A stretch of 64,000 bases of DNA, taken from the NCBI RefSeq assembly GCF_001640805.2, contig NC_066843.1, forward strand, positions 1,831,777 to 1,895,776. Direction: 5' to 3'. Origin of the DNA: Lates calcarifer. Lineage: Eukaryota > Chordata > Actinopteri > Centropomidae. Of the stretch, positions 37,624-48,561 are shown one piece after another (the stretch's first letter is position 1; each line of letters opens with the position of its first letter). Position numbers and translations under genes: made by a program. The notes beneath the pieces were generated by a model. The model ran no database searches, was not told the DNA's origin, and saw nothing but the letters and a program-made list of their open reading frames with translations.

Positions 37624-38345
37624 CCTCGAAGTCACACCCTGACACATGGATCCATTATACAGGCTTGACTAGATGTATGGTATATTCATCATCTTGTCCA
37701 AATACACTGCAGTCTCACTGCTGAATTGCCTGAATGCCAAATTGTTCACCTCTGTAACAGATGCTTTATACATTCTTTCTTTCTTTTTTAAAAATATTGA
37801 CAAACGCTTTCACATAAACAACAGTGTGTACGGATTATAAAAACAATCCCCGTGTTATCAAACCTTCCTGTTGGCCTCGAAGTCGCAGCCTGACACATGA
37901 TCCTGTTATACAGGCTGTGCTCGATGTATGTCCTTTTTTTTATCTAGTCCAGAAACCCGGCACCCTCAGTGCTGAATTGCTTGAACACTAAAATTGTTAG
38001 CTTGTATAACACTGGAGAAAACTCTGTATAGATTCTAAAAAGCATTCATTTACTACTAAACCTTCCTGATCTGTTATTCAGGTCTGACTAGATGTATGCC
38101 GTATTACCAGCACCCTGAATTACACAATGTCAACTGGTTGACTTATTTAACAGTTTCTTTATGTATCAGCACTTTTTGCTTTTGAAAAATATTGTCAAAG
38201 AAGTTCACCTAAAGAGAATATTCATCATCTTTCCCAAATTCATTCCACTCTCAGTGCCAAATTGCTTCAACGCCAAAATGGCTAAAGTGACTTTTTAACT
38301 GTTAACTGTTATTTAAAGCATTTTTTCCTTTGCTTTAGAAAAGGG
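37624..38345. repeat. Degenerate tandem array, four copies of a unit of about 250 bp
   Basis: Copy 1 (from 37624) and copy 2 (from 37875) share CCTCGAAGTC[A/G]CA[C/G]CCTGACACATG, GTTATACAGGC, GATGTATG and CTGAATTGC, offset by 251 bp. Copy 3 (from about 38059) shares AACCTTCCTGATC, TTCAGG, GACTAGATGTATG and, later, GAAAAATATTGTCAAAG...TTCAC, which corresponds to AAAAATATTGACAAAC...TTCAC of copy 1. Copy 4 (from about 38217) shares TATTCATCATCTT.CCCAAAT and CTCAGTGC..AATTGCTT.AACGCCAAAA. The copies have many indels, so the array is old. I do not recognise the unit. It contains no open frame conserved between copies. Confidence 0.8.
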
Positions 38346-38359
38346 TTAGGGTTAGGGTT
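38343..38359. repeat. Interstitial telomere-like run
   Basis: GGGTTAGGGTTAGGGTT, nearly three vertebrate telomere hexamers, directly follows the degenerate tandem array. Three units are too few to indicate a chromosome-fusion scar by themselves. Confidence 0.85.
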
Positions 38360-40676
38360 CCTGTGTTGTTGTACATCCTTGTTGGACTGTACAGGAACAG
38401 GCCTGAGGAATCAAAGCTCACGGTTTTGACACATTTAAAAGTCTCGAGTCGTCGCTCCACGTGTTTTACTTGTTAGGTTCATATGAAAGGAATTCTGGGG
38501 ACGCCGCTTTACCTCGATCACACATTCATAAGTAGGGTAAGGATCCTAGAGAGCTCTGCACATGGTGCTATATATATATCACATATACATTATCTCCGTG
38601 CCCCCCTGTGTTCCCTGTACCACACTGTTCCTGCCCATCTCCTCCATAAACAAAATCCCTCCTGCTTGATCTTTTCAAAACTCTACGTTTGTCCTTTGGA
38701 GAGCCAAGGTTACCATGTCCATCGCTCCCTCCCGCCGCAGCAGAGATCTGTCAACAAACTTCTGAAGACTTTCTCACTTGGCAAACTTAAAGAGGAGCGG
38801 GGTTGTCCCAGGAGGTAATCAAGCTCCTTCTCCCGCAACCAGTATCTTTAAACAGAATAGATAAAGGAGGAGCGGGTCATGCAGGAGAGCTCAGGTACTC
38901 GGCAGGAAAAGTTCAGTGTATTGATGTGCTGCAAAGGGCTGCTGCTTCACAGAGAGAGGAGCCCGTCAGACCGCAGGCTTGATACCTGCACAGGTAGCCC
39001 AAAGGGAGCTAGGTTAGTGCCCAGAGAAATTGACTCGCTGAAAAAAAAGATTACTCCCTCTTTCTTTTTTTCTCTCCTTCTTATCCACATGAACCCTCTT
39101 TCACTCTCAACTTTTGTGGAAAAAGAAAAAAAAAACATGGATAAATGACTGTCTTCTTCACTGGAGACTAATGATCCACTGGTGTCTTTCAGTCTTGGCA
39201 CTGAAAGTGGAGAAGAGCTTTGATGATGGAGGATTGCGGCTGACAGATAAAAGCTGGATGCCCCCCCCGAGATGCTCCCCATCTCTCATACTACTTAGTT
39301 ATGTGCTCCAGTGTTATTGCTATGGTAACCCATTGTTATTTTATTTCATCTTTGCCATGAAAGTTCAAGCTAAAGACAGAGCAACCCAGTACGAATCGAG
39401 GTTGCCTCTCGCTCTGTATCTGTTAGTCTGCCTACCTCATCTGCCTTTGTCTCCATTCGGCTCTTTTTCTGTCTGGATCCGTTCATCATGCAGAATGCAC
39501 TTTTGTAATGCGATGGCATGTCATTGAGCAACATCTTTTCTATTGCCGCTGTCGGTGTGTTTCTATAGCATGAGCTCCCTTTGTTAGTCTTCCTCTTCAG
39601 GTCTTTGGTTAAACACTTTGTTTCTCTTACATATTTTTTATATCAGACATCCAGTGACACAATTATACAATGAAAGGTCACAGTATTGAGCGCTACATGT
39701 ATAAAACTCAGCAAAGCTCTCGCTGATCTTTGTATTCTCTGCACTGGCTTGCTTACTTTCCTCTCCACTTGACTTTGTCGTCAATAAATCTGTTGCTGCT
39801 TTAAAGCTAGCTCTGTGCAAATTCATCTGCATTATTTAGTAAATTGCTATTCTGAGCTATTAAAGGGGAGAAAGAACTTGAACTCTGAGAAAATGTTTTC
39901 AAGCCCTTTTCCTCTCCTTCCCTACTCCTCACTTTTTCATCCGAGCACAATTTGATTTGACTTGATTTGATTTGAGCCCTGCCACTTTCAGTTTGAATAA
40001 GGTAACCAAGAGTTATTTGCTAGGAGAGACAAGGGCCTCACCGGCCGGGAGGTTTGATGAATTTTCACACTGCTTAAAAATTCTAACTTTGCTTTATTCA
40101 AATGTAACACATGACTACAAAGACCTGGTGTTTGATGAGGTGTATGAGATGTAAATGTCGAATGGAGGCTCTCCACTTATCTGCCCCGTTGAGGAAGGTG
40201 CCCAGCATCGTAATCATCTGATCTGAATGGATTCAAAGTGTGCTCCTTGATGTGAATGAGTGCTGCTCTATTGCTTTGACGGGGGAGCCGTACAGTAACA
40301 TTCCCTCAGGGCTCAGTGGATCAGATGGAGCAGGCTGGGAAATGTGTGCTGCAGCTTCTCGGGGATCTGAGATGTAGAGTACTGCTACTTTTCCAGGCAT
40401 CCATTTTTCCTGAAGGAGGAACACTTCAAGTCCCAGGCTCCGACTGCATTCATGCTACATTTGTACCTGATTTTACCAATGTCTCCAAAAAATCTACTTT
40501 GTTCATGTTCCTTTTCCTACCAGCTCTCTTCTGCATACAGCGATTTCCGCCGCACTGAGACTTTTTCTTTCTTCTGTCTTCTAGCGAATCGTATTTTAAC
40601 CTTTGCCCTCCATATTGTTAGCTGCTTGAAGCGCAACTCAGTCATTTTAAATGACTCTGCTCTCCGCTACTTATAG
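38360..40676. other. Non-coding DNA with no supported gene
   Basis: The block holds unique-looking sequence with short AT runs near 38570, A-runs near 39122-39136 and a TTGAT/TTGACT-type tandem at 39950-39975. No open frame over 137 codons and no domain were seen. Confidence 0.6.
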
Positions 40677-40733
40677 CGAGCCACTCTGGATAAGAGTGTC
40701 AGATAAATGTCCAAGATGTAAATGTATGTAAAT
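40677..40733 (+). mobile_element. LINE/SINE 3' tail fragment (L2-like)
   Basis: The wording CGAGCCACTCTGGATAAGAGTGTCAGATAAATGTCCAAGATGTAAATGTATGTAAAT closely follows the 3' tail found in L2-type LINEs and their partner SINEs in fish (family wording: GTCGCTCTGGATAAGAGCGTC...TAAATG). The final TGTAAATG/TGTAAAT repeats are the typical terminal slippage. No tRNA-like head or reverse-transcriptase sequence is recognisable upstream. Confidence 0.85.
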
Positions 40734-43700
40734 ATGAGACATCCTGTGTACATAACCATCAGCAGCTCTAGCAAGGAGCCACATCAGCACCTTTCATTCA
40801 GTCTACACAGTGTCCAATGTTCAGTATAGTATGTACAGTAACATTCAGGGATGATGGCGGCAGGAGTTGACACAAATCTCAATTGGTTAAATAGAAAAAA
40901 AAACCAGGAAAATAATAAAATATCAGAGCTTAGATCTGAGCTATTAAACAGCAGATGTTTAGAAACACAGCAGATGTTTTCATATCATCAGCAGTGAGAG
41001 GCTGCATGCAGTAGCTCTCTGCATGTACAGTAGCTAATGTGTGAGCTCATGGATAAGTGCACATCTACCTCTGCATATGGCAGAGCCTCTGGATGGCCAT
41101 GGGGGCAATCTAAGCTCAACCTTAAGCTCTGTGTGCGTGTGTGACTAAGAGAATGTGTGTGCATGAGCATGCACGGTATGCTCGTGCACACACATTGGTA
41201 TTTCTCGGTGTGTATTTGTGTGTGAGCCCCAAACCAAGCTGCTCGCTGCCTGCCTGTCTCTCGTCTCCCCCCCCAGAGGGTCATTCAGCCCCTCTCCCAG
41301 CTTCTAATCCCGTCTGTCCGGGGGAGATAGAGGGGAGCGGACGGCTGCAGCGCACCCGGGGCGCCGCAAACACAATCACCAGCCTTTCACAGACACTTAA
41401 CGGGGCTTTGCGCTTGTTCAACAAGGCAAAACGCGGCAGGAGGGATCAATTTAATACAAGGCCTGACTCAAATGGAAAGAGGGTAAATAAATAAGCAATG
41501 ACAGCGAGGCACTGTCGCACAATTTGTGTAGTGGCTGTCCACTTTCTCTCAGTCTCTCCTCTGTTGCTTTCTGCCGTAGCACCTATATGTTTCCATTTCC
41601 TCCCTCTGCGGCATATGGGGACGAGCTGGGGAAGAGCAACCCTGGCTCCTCTCTCTCATCAGGGTGTGTTATTTTAATAAATCACTTCTGCCATTGCTTG
41701 GTACATTAATTCCCCGGGCCCAGAGGGCTGTGTTGCCACTAGCAGCGATCTGCATGAGGCGCTAAATGATGTGGGGGATCCCCCGGTGAGAGAACAGAGG
41801 CTCTCTGAATCTTCCCTCCACCTCAGCCTTGTCGGTTTGGCTCTCACCCTGGGCTGGCCCAGCTCTCAGCAGACATCATAATCAGAAGAGAGCCAAGGCC
41901 TCATCGCACTGCACATACCAATGAGACGCACATATAGCCAGGAGGGAAGTCACCTGACACCTCGCTCTGCAGACACTAGCCTCTCGCGTGGCTTCATTAA
42001 GCTTCTTCACTCTGGGGTTTTTTCATACGGTGCATGTATGTCATAACTATATGCATGTATGCGGCATGCACGCTTTCTAAACAGATTTTTAGAGCCGTGT
42101 ACATTCGCTCGGGGAGTTGCTCCCTCTCTGTATAATCCATAGACAATAAGTCTCACAGCAGTTTAACCTACGTCTTCCTTAACCTCTCAGTTTCCAGAAA
42201 TGTTCCACTTGTCAAATGAAATTCCATCACGTTGTTGTGTACCGAGACAATCGTAGCCCTCGGAACGAGCCATGTGTCTGCAGGTGGCGGTATGCATAAG
42301 CACTACATAGATGTGGCTGTTTTACATGGCTGCTTGATTGAATCCAGCACAGTGTGAGTGCACAGAGGCAGGTGGTAGGAGTAACAGCCGCCAGAGTGGT
42401 AACACTGGCACCGGTCGTGTTGATGGGAGTGATGTGAATGTATTTCTCCACTGGGGTTTTCCAGACACCCCCATTCCTCCCCCCAACATCTTGACGCATC
42501 ATGGCCTGGCTTGCAGTATTTTTTTTCCTTATACATCATAACTCCTCAGACAGAGGTGAGGTTGCCATTGGTATGCACAGACAACACCGGCAGATTCACC
42601 ACCCAGAATACCGCTGGGAGATTATACCCTTCCCGCTCCACGCAGCAGGGATTCGGCCACTGTAAATAGAGCACTTGGGAGTGTGCGTTGTGTCCGGAAT
42701 GACAGAGCACTGCAGCCAGCCAGACGCAGAGCACAAACTCAAGGACTGCCGCAAATACAGTAATCTCTCATGCTTTCTGTTGCGGTTTTTACCTTTTCCT
42801 GTGGGAACTCAGAAACCGTCGCACTGGAGATCCGTCTGGCTGATTGTCAGTGCGCTGTGGGCAACCATTGGGGCATGCAGGACATAAGCTACAAACAAAA
42901 TCTGTTGGACTTCAGAAAAGAAATATCACATGAGATGGCTGAGAGAAAATGACTCTGGCACAGAGTTGTTCACAGAGGAACCATGTTGTCTATAATGTGT
43001 CATCCTTTATGTTAAAGCTACTCAGTCAAGGCAACAATTCAGCCCTAATCCTAGTTTACAGAAGAGAAAATTGCCCCCATTTATTTGCTTTTTGCTCAAA
43101 CATTAAATTAGTTTATTGATAAATTATTCAATATGTGTTTACATCAAATATTGGAAGGAATGGAGCACACGTTGTAGCAGTGGTTCAGCATGCAGATCAA
43201 ATCATAAATGAAAAGCAGGAGTTCTTCTGAAGGGCTCGTGTAGTATCAGAGACAAAAACTGAATGGCAGCAAGAGAGGTAATTTGAACAAGTATAATGAC
43301 TTGCTGTTGCTATGGTGTGCAATGACACACAGTGGAAACAAAGATGCAGCACAGTGAACTTCCAGATGAAAAATGCTGTGGCATGTTTGAACAACAGTCC
43401 CAGCCACCTATTACATCAAGAACTGGTAAATAATAGAAGTGTATACCCAAGTTACGAGCTTCTAATTTTAGTTTTCATCATCAAGATTAACCAGCTTCTT
43501 TTTTTTACACATACCAATTTCCATTTGTCTTACTTCGGCATACCCTGACCCATTAAAACTGCATCTGTGCATTTGACTTAATATGGGCACGGAGGGCTGT
43601 CTTAATTAATAAGCAGGCATCCACCAAACTAATCTGCCTGTGTTGTGAAGTCTGTCCTTTCCATTAAGTGGGACTCACATTATCTCCTAATCAAATTAGT

Positions 43701-43920
43701 CACTTAATTGTGGCCCTCCCTTGATGGATCCCATGAAAAAAGGAGCGCCGTGTTTGCTGGAGGGGGATGTGTGAAGATGGAACGCGGCTGTTTCATTACG
43801 ATATGAATTTTTTAATAACCAAAGCGTTCGCTGTCATCTCCTTGCTTTGAACCTTTGCAAAGGGTGAAGTTGAATTTGACATTTTATCCACTCGCAGTGT
43901 TGAGTGTCTAGCTGCTGTGT
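40734..43920. other. Non-coding DNA; unique blocks
   Basis: No gene is supportable. A local duplication ACAGCAGATGTTT occurs twice at 40948-40980. Sequence at 41560-41760 and 43560-43870 is free of simple repeats and carries TTAATTAATAAGC, CTAATCAAATTAG and TTAATTG words of homeodomain type, so these are candidate enhancers by appearance only. Confidence 0.55.
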
Positions 43921-44036
43921 TGGGGCTAAGTACCTAGCCCAAGGCCACTACCCAATTGCCCAACAGGGGATTGACCCCTGTCATCCACTGATCACTAGCC
44001 TGCTTTCTTAATCACTTCCCCACACCCTGCCTGCTG
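43921..44036 (+). mobile_element. MIR-like SINE / L2-type tail, diverged
   Basis: The order CCTAGCCCAAGGCCACTA, GGGGATTGACCCCTGTC, CCACTGATCACTAG, CTTTCTTAATCACTTCCCCACACCCTGCC follows the right half of MIR-type SINEs (family wording: TTGCCCAAGGTCAC..., GGGATTCGAACCC..., TTAACCACT...). The GGGATTGACCCC part corresponds to the conserved core and to a B-box-like word. It lies inside a unique, TAAT-rich stretch. Confidence 0.6.
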
Positions 44037-45690
44037 CACTACCTGATCTTAGTCAATACATTAGCTCCTTCAGCCCTGATAGAACTGCTATTCCCTGAGT
44101 CATGATTAAGGAGAGAAACCTTAGGTGACCACAGTCGCCACTCCGTCCATCCCCGGCTGTGTAGATTAGCTTCCCGGAGCTCATGTTTTAAAGGGGGGAG
44201 CGAAGGCTGCCCCTGCGGCGTTACAGAGGTGGTGGTGGCCAGCGTCCATGGGGGGGGAATCCCTGGGGAAACCCCAGGCATCTGATGAATGGTGGCATGT
44301 GTGGTCGTTTGTCCCACTGATGGAGTTTTATCCCCTGCCCTTTCAGAGCGGCCAGACAATAAAGAGAGCCACAGCCAAGCGTGACAGGTTAACCCAACAG
44401 TAATAGAATACTCTTAATAGTCTGGCCTGAGCCAAAGTCGGCAGCAGGGCCGGCCAAATCGCCGGGCTGCCTCGGTGTTGAGAGTGCAGGGGGATGCGAC
44501 ACCAGCTCTCACTGTTGTTGTCAGACAGGGGAGCAAGGACAAAGAGGGCAGCTTGATGGCTTAATGGGTGGTTTGATGGCTTCATAGGGTGAAATTGAAG
44601 TTGGTGAGGGCAACCAAACAGATGAAACAGGGCAGAGGGGGGGCATTATACAAAACGGAAATTAGTCATATATAAGCATGACGTCAACCGGCTGTATCAG
44701 TTATGTATTTTATAGGAATCCTTGAGCTTTAGCGAGGTGGCATTGTCTCTCTGCCTCGCTCGCCTTCATATGGAGAATGATTTATAGTGGATGCTATGAC
44801 TGTGGTAATGCCTATACAGAAGGTAGAAATATAAACACGATCAAACTGAGCAAACAGTCAGAAGAGATTTAGATGATGTTGTCATGACGTTGACGTGAAC
44901 GTGTCTGTTTTCTGGCAGATAATCCTCACAAAGAGAATCCTCCGGGCTACACGCACCCGCGCAGGCAACGCTTCTGTCGGTGTTTGTTTCTGTAGCACCT
45001 CTGCTTGCAGTTTGTCATGTCTGACTTGGGCTTTAATTAGGCCTGCGAATTGAAGCGGCGGCGGCAGCAGGGCTGGGAGCCCTCTGTCCACAGCTCAGCC
45101 GTCCTCCACGGTGTCTCCTCGGAGGACCTCTCTGCTCTGTGTGGTTAAGATAATAGAAGCTCGCTCAGAAGATGTTAATTGAGGGGAGATAAAGTGCAGT
45201 AGTGGCTGGAGGGATGCAATGTGCGGGGGTGGAGGGGAAGGAGGGAGGGCTACCTGATTAGAAGCCGAGGTGTTTGACTTACAGCTCCTTTTTTGGTGAT
45301 ATATGTACTGTTAGATTTTCAAAAAGGAAGAAAGAAAATACAGGAGCAGCATGCATCAAAAACCCAGACCTAAAAGACAGTTATTAAAGTTTCTCCTGAA
45401 TCATTTGTGTTGTTCAGCGCTGTGCCGTGCCATGCTGCGCTAGCCTTGCAAGACCTGATAAGGCCAGGAGGATTAATATATTTTACCTCTCAGCAGCTGC
45501 TGGAGCGGAATGGTGCTGTCAGGTTGTGCAAGGTGGAGTTGATAGTCAGGTTTTGTGGAGCCTTTTTGGAGGGCTAAGAAGGGTGTAGCAGCCACACAGC
45601 CAGGTGTAGGGAAGGAGGCAGACTCTACGTGGGCTGAGAAAGTGGAAGCAGAGACAGAAGTGATCTGACCAAAACAGCTGAAGTGACAGA
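44037..45690. other. Non-coding DNA, moderately GC-rich
   Basis: No gene is supportable. The sequence is unique apart from short G-runs near 44250 and 44635 and a CGG-like run near 45055. Confidence 0.55.
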
Positions 45691-46065
45691 AGCTACATTA
45701 ATAGTGGCATATGTCTGGAGCACGGAGAAAGTAAAAGAGAGAGAAAACAGACCCTCCATCAGCCCAGGAGAGGACAGAGGGAACGAGAAAGAGGAGGGGA
45801 GGACGAAAAAGGCAGAAAACAGTGCCAGCAGCCTCTATAATTGCCTCAATGCCACTGGGATTGCTTTCATTCAATTGAAGCATTCTCTTTCTCTGTACAT
45901 TCGAGGTGGAGCTGGAGGTGAGGGAGGGGGGAGGGGAGGAGTTGGGCTGGGTGGCGTGGGCGGGCGGGAGATCCGATGGTGCCCTCCCTCTTTCAGTAAC
46001 ATACAGCGATGAGGGCGATAGCTCCCCTGTAGCGGCTGAATCTCTGGCATCGGTGTGAGCAATAG

Positions 46066-46167
46066 AAAGAGGAGAGAGAGAGAGAGCGGGCGAGCGAGAG
46101 AGCGAGTGAGGGATAGCGTGAGAGCGGAGAGAGAGAGAGAGAGAGAGGAGAGGAGAGGGAGAGGGAG
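46066..46167 (+). repeat. (GA)n / purine tract
   Basis: About 100 bp of almost pure GA, GGA and GCGA words, with two long uninterrupted GA blocks. The mirror-symmetric purine tract can form triplex DNA. It lies just upstream of the candidate exon at 46589. Confidence 0.9.
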
Positions 46168-46325
46168 CATAGTGCTGTGGAAGAGTGAGGTAGCGATAAG
46201 GAGGTAGGTGGACTGCAGATCAGACCTGTCAGATGTGATTGCGCACCCAAGTGCAACCCCGCATGTGAGTGTGTGTGTGTTTTATATTTCCCAAAGACAA
46301 CCCCCCACCCCCCACCCTCATAACA

Positions 46326-46377
46326 ACACACACACACACACACCATCACTGCCCAAACACACACACACACACACACA
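46326..46377. repeat. Two (CA)n microsatellites
   Basis: CA runs at about 46326-46343 and 46357-46377 are separated by 13 bp. They lie in the putative intron between the donor-like site 46265 and the acceptor at 46588. Confidence 0.9.
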
Positions 46378-46440
46378 TTCCTCGAGGAATCCTTTATTTC
46401 TTTATTTGGGTTCCTGTTGGTGCGTGCATTGGATGCTCTG

Positions 46441-46530
46441 CTCCCTCCTCCTCCCTCTTCTTCTTCTTCTCCTCCTCCTCCTTGTCCTGCTCTTCTCTCC
46501 TCCTCCTCCTCCTCCTCTCCCCTCTCTCTT
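46441..46530. repeat. (TCC)n/(TTC)n pyrimidine tract
   Basis: About 90 bp of TCC, TTC and CTC units lies upstream of the strong acceptor at 46588 and contributes to a very long polypyrimidine stretch. Confidence 0.9.
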
Positions 46531-46588
46531 TGCCGCTCTCACAGCCTAGTTTTCTTTTTTTTTTCCCTCTTCAATCTTGTGTGTGCAG

Positions 46589-46652
46589 GTTGTATCTGAC
46601 GGAGGGACCGGTGCCGTCGCTCCCATCCCTGCGCTCCTTCAACAACAACACT
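46589..46652 (+). other. Candidate 64-nt exon (unidentified gene)
   Basis: Upstream is a long polypyrimidine tract ending TTGTGTGTGCAG and downstream a near-consensus donor ACT|GTGAGT. The 64 nt are GC-rich with several CpGs, unlike the low-complexity flanks. Of the three forward frames, one has an early stop. The frame that skips the first G reads LYLTEGPVPS...RSFNNNT and ends exactly at a codon boundary. It needs two bases from the previous exon. A donor-like GCAT|GTGAGT at 46264/46265 would supply 'AT' and so create a split ATG. I do not recognise the peptide. It could also be a 5'-untranslated exon, or a chance pair of splice-like sites. Confidence 0.4.
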
Positions 46653-47156
46653 GTGAGTATTCTCATGCTAATTTGGCTTCTCCAGCCTTCCCAATGTCGG
46701 TCTGTCTCTTCCTCTCTCTGTCTCTTTCTCTCTCTCTTTTTTATTCTTTGCCTCTTTTATGTTTTCATCCGCCGCGCCAAACGCAGTGGCAGCGCGGGAA
46801 GGGAGAAAAAGAAGTGGAGACAAAAAGGATTGAGAGAAGATGCACAGAAATAGAGAGAGGAGAGGAAGAGGGAAGAGGGGAGGAGGGGGAAAGAGACAGG
46901 GGGAAAGAGATTTCTGCTGCCGCTTGCCGCTGCGAGCAAACCCGCTCTGCTTTCGGAGGGGTTTCTCTTGGAGCATGGTGGAATTGCCGAAGGGATGAAG
47001 GGGGCGGGTCTTGGTTTTGTGAGTAGATAGTTGTGCGAGAATGATAGGGGATGTTGTTGACAAGCATAGAGTGGCTCATCAGACAGCCGGGCAGCTGGAA
47101 CCAAGGTTTTCTCTGTTGACTAAACTTCTGATTCATCCGTCACTTTCCATATTTAA

Positions 47157-47175
47157 ACACACACACACACACACA
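47157..47175. repeat. (CA)n microsatellite
   Basis: About nine CA units follow an AT-rich lead-in. Confidence 0.9.
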
Positions 47176-47456
47176 GAGGCACCTCTCCTCTGTCTTCTCC
47201 CCTTTTTTTTTAAATATACATTTCTCTTATTTTCTTATTTTTGCACTGAGGACTTTTGTATCACACAGTCATTTCTCATGATGGTGTGAGATGTGTCGTC
47301 TGTGCAGATGGCAGGTGAATCATAGATGGATGTTTGTCTTGGTGCAGACCTTCAAGATGTGCAGAGCATATGTGTGTGCCATTCATAATATGCACTTCAT
47401 TTTAATGACTACAGCAGCAGCTGCACAAATGAGCTTTTTTTCATTCAACATTTGTG

Positions 47457-47486
47457 TTGATACACACACATATGTGTGTGTATCAA
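47457..47486. repeat. Perfect 30-bp palindrome
   Basis: Every base from 47457 to 47486 pairs with its mirror position around the centre 47471/47472 (15-bp arms, no spacer). The sequence runs TTGATACACACACA then its exact reverse complement. The alternating CA/TG arms can form Z-DNA and the whole can extrude as a cruciform. Confidence 0.95.
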
Positions 47487-47619
47487 TAATTGTGAAAGAG
47501 TTTCAGTTTGTTTGTTGAGTGAGTGCCAGCAGGAAACATGTTACCACAGCATCATCTGCGTTGACTTCTTATGCATACCTAATAATGAGTAAACAGTGCA
47601 TGAATATATACATATATAT

Positions 47620-47621
<2 letters not shown>

Positions 47622-47651
<30 letters not shown>
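47622..47651. repeat. (GT)n microsatellite
   Basis: About fifteen GT units follow an AT-dinucleotide patch. Confidence 0.95.
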
Positions 47652-47753
47652 GAGGTCAGTAAGTCAGTGTCCATTCCCACACACTGCCCTTTGATCAAAG
47701 GGCCACATTTAGTCCGCCCACAGCATGTGTCTGAGCCATATGAAGAGTGGGTG

Positions 47754-47756
<3 letters not shown>

Positions 47757-47791
<35 letters not shown>
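47757..47791. repeat. (TG)n microsatellite
   Basis: About seventeen uninterrupted TG units, the longest dinucleotide run in the window, only 105 bp from the previous GT tract. Confidence 0.95.
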
Positions 47792-47792
<1 letters not shown>

Positions 47793-48503
47793 CGCTGAGA
47801 TGGATAGGCCCTGTGCCCTCGCTGCAACACCACGGCTAATGGGCACGCAGGTCAGCAGGGGTGGACACGCATCCGGCTGTGCGGATATGTCACCAAGACC
47901 AAAACCTCTCTCAGGCCTTCGCCGGGAGTCACGAAAAACACGAATCTTTGCAAGAGAAAAAAGCATATTGGGCCAACAAAACGCTCGCAACACACTTTGG
48001 CAGATTCATTTGGCAGAGTAAAAGGGATTGATCTGAGCGTGGCAATTAGGCAAATTTCAGAACTAAGCATCTGGCGAGGCGAGAACGCTTCGCCTGGCAG
48101 AGGATTACCATTTTAGTTCCATTTTGAGACGGCGCAGCCCAGAATGTGTTATTTCACAGCACTCGAGCAGCATGGCGGCTCAGGCAAAAACCAGCACATG
48201 AGGGATCCTTGTGCAGCGTTTAGGTTGTGTATGTTGATTTCCACGACCTGTTAAGTAAGAGCGGTGCTTTGATTAATGATGATTAGCTTTAATATGTGTG
48301 TTCGAAGCTGTGGCGGCCGACCTACCCTTTCCCCGGCCTTTATGAAAATGAATCGTCAGAGTAAAATGCCTGGGATGATAGCAGCCTGCCGATGAGCTTG
48401 CTTTCTAAAGTAGGCTGATATAAATGAGAACCATTCCCCCAATTACGGAAGATTAGGTTACCCTCCACCAATCTGAATCCTTAAATCCCTTCTGTTTTTA
48501 CAG

Positions 48504-48561
48504 CTCTGTCTGCCGAATGTAATTCAGCCTCGAGACCTGGGCAGAATAGCAATAAAAGAAG
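48504..48561 (+). other. Splice-like 58-nt segment (weak exon candidate)
   Basis: A TTCTGTTTTTACAG acceptor-like site precedes 58 nt that are open in two frames, and an AAG|GTAGAA donor-like site follows. The surrounding block is unique and TAAT-rich, which is equally typical of non-coding regulatory DNA. Its phase does not fit between the 46589 and 49522 candidates in one continuous frame. Confidence 0.15.

Larger units (their letters stand above)
45690..47050 (+). promoter_or_regulatory. Candidate promoter / first-exon zone
   Basis: This is the richest zone in the window for CpG-containing GC pockets (GCGGGCGAGCGAGAGAGCGAG at 46086-46106, GCGCGGGAAG near 46791, CGCTTGCCGCTGCGAGC near 46921). 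It also holds long purine tracts of the kind often seen in 5' leaders and core promoters of fish developmental genes. It contains a donor-like site (46264/46265) and a well-formed small exon candidate (46589-46652). No TATA box or transcription start can be proved. The zone could instead be only a microsatellite cluster. Confidence 0.3.
47051..48480. other. Microsatellite-rich then unique non-coding DNA
   Basis: 47.1-47.8 kb carries CA and GT tracts and a 30-bp palindrome. From about 47.99 kb the sequence becomes unique and balanced, with TTAATGATGATTAGC and AATTACGGAAGATTAGG words at 48270-48460. No gene is supportable. Confidence 0.6.

Noticed and set aside
38343..38359. Telomeric run as evidence of an ancestral chromosome fusion
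   Set aside because: Fewer than three hexamers in one orientation are far too little; no head-to-head array is present.
46269..46853. 194-codon plus-strand frame
   Set aside because: It is mostly translated CA, TCC/TTC and GA microsatellites (Thr-His, Ser, Leu runs). Only the 64-nt exon candidate inside it is worth keeping.
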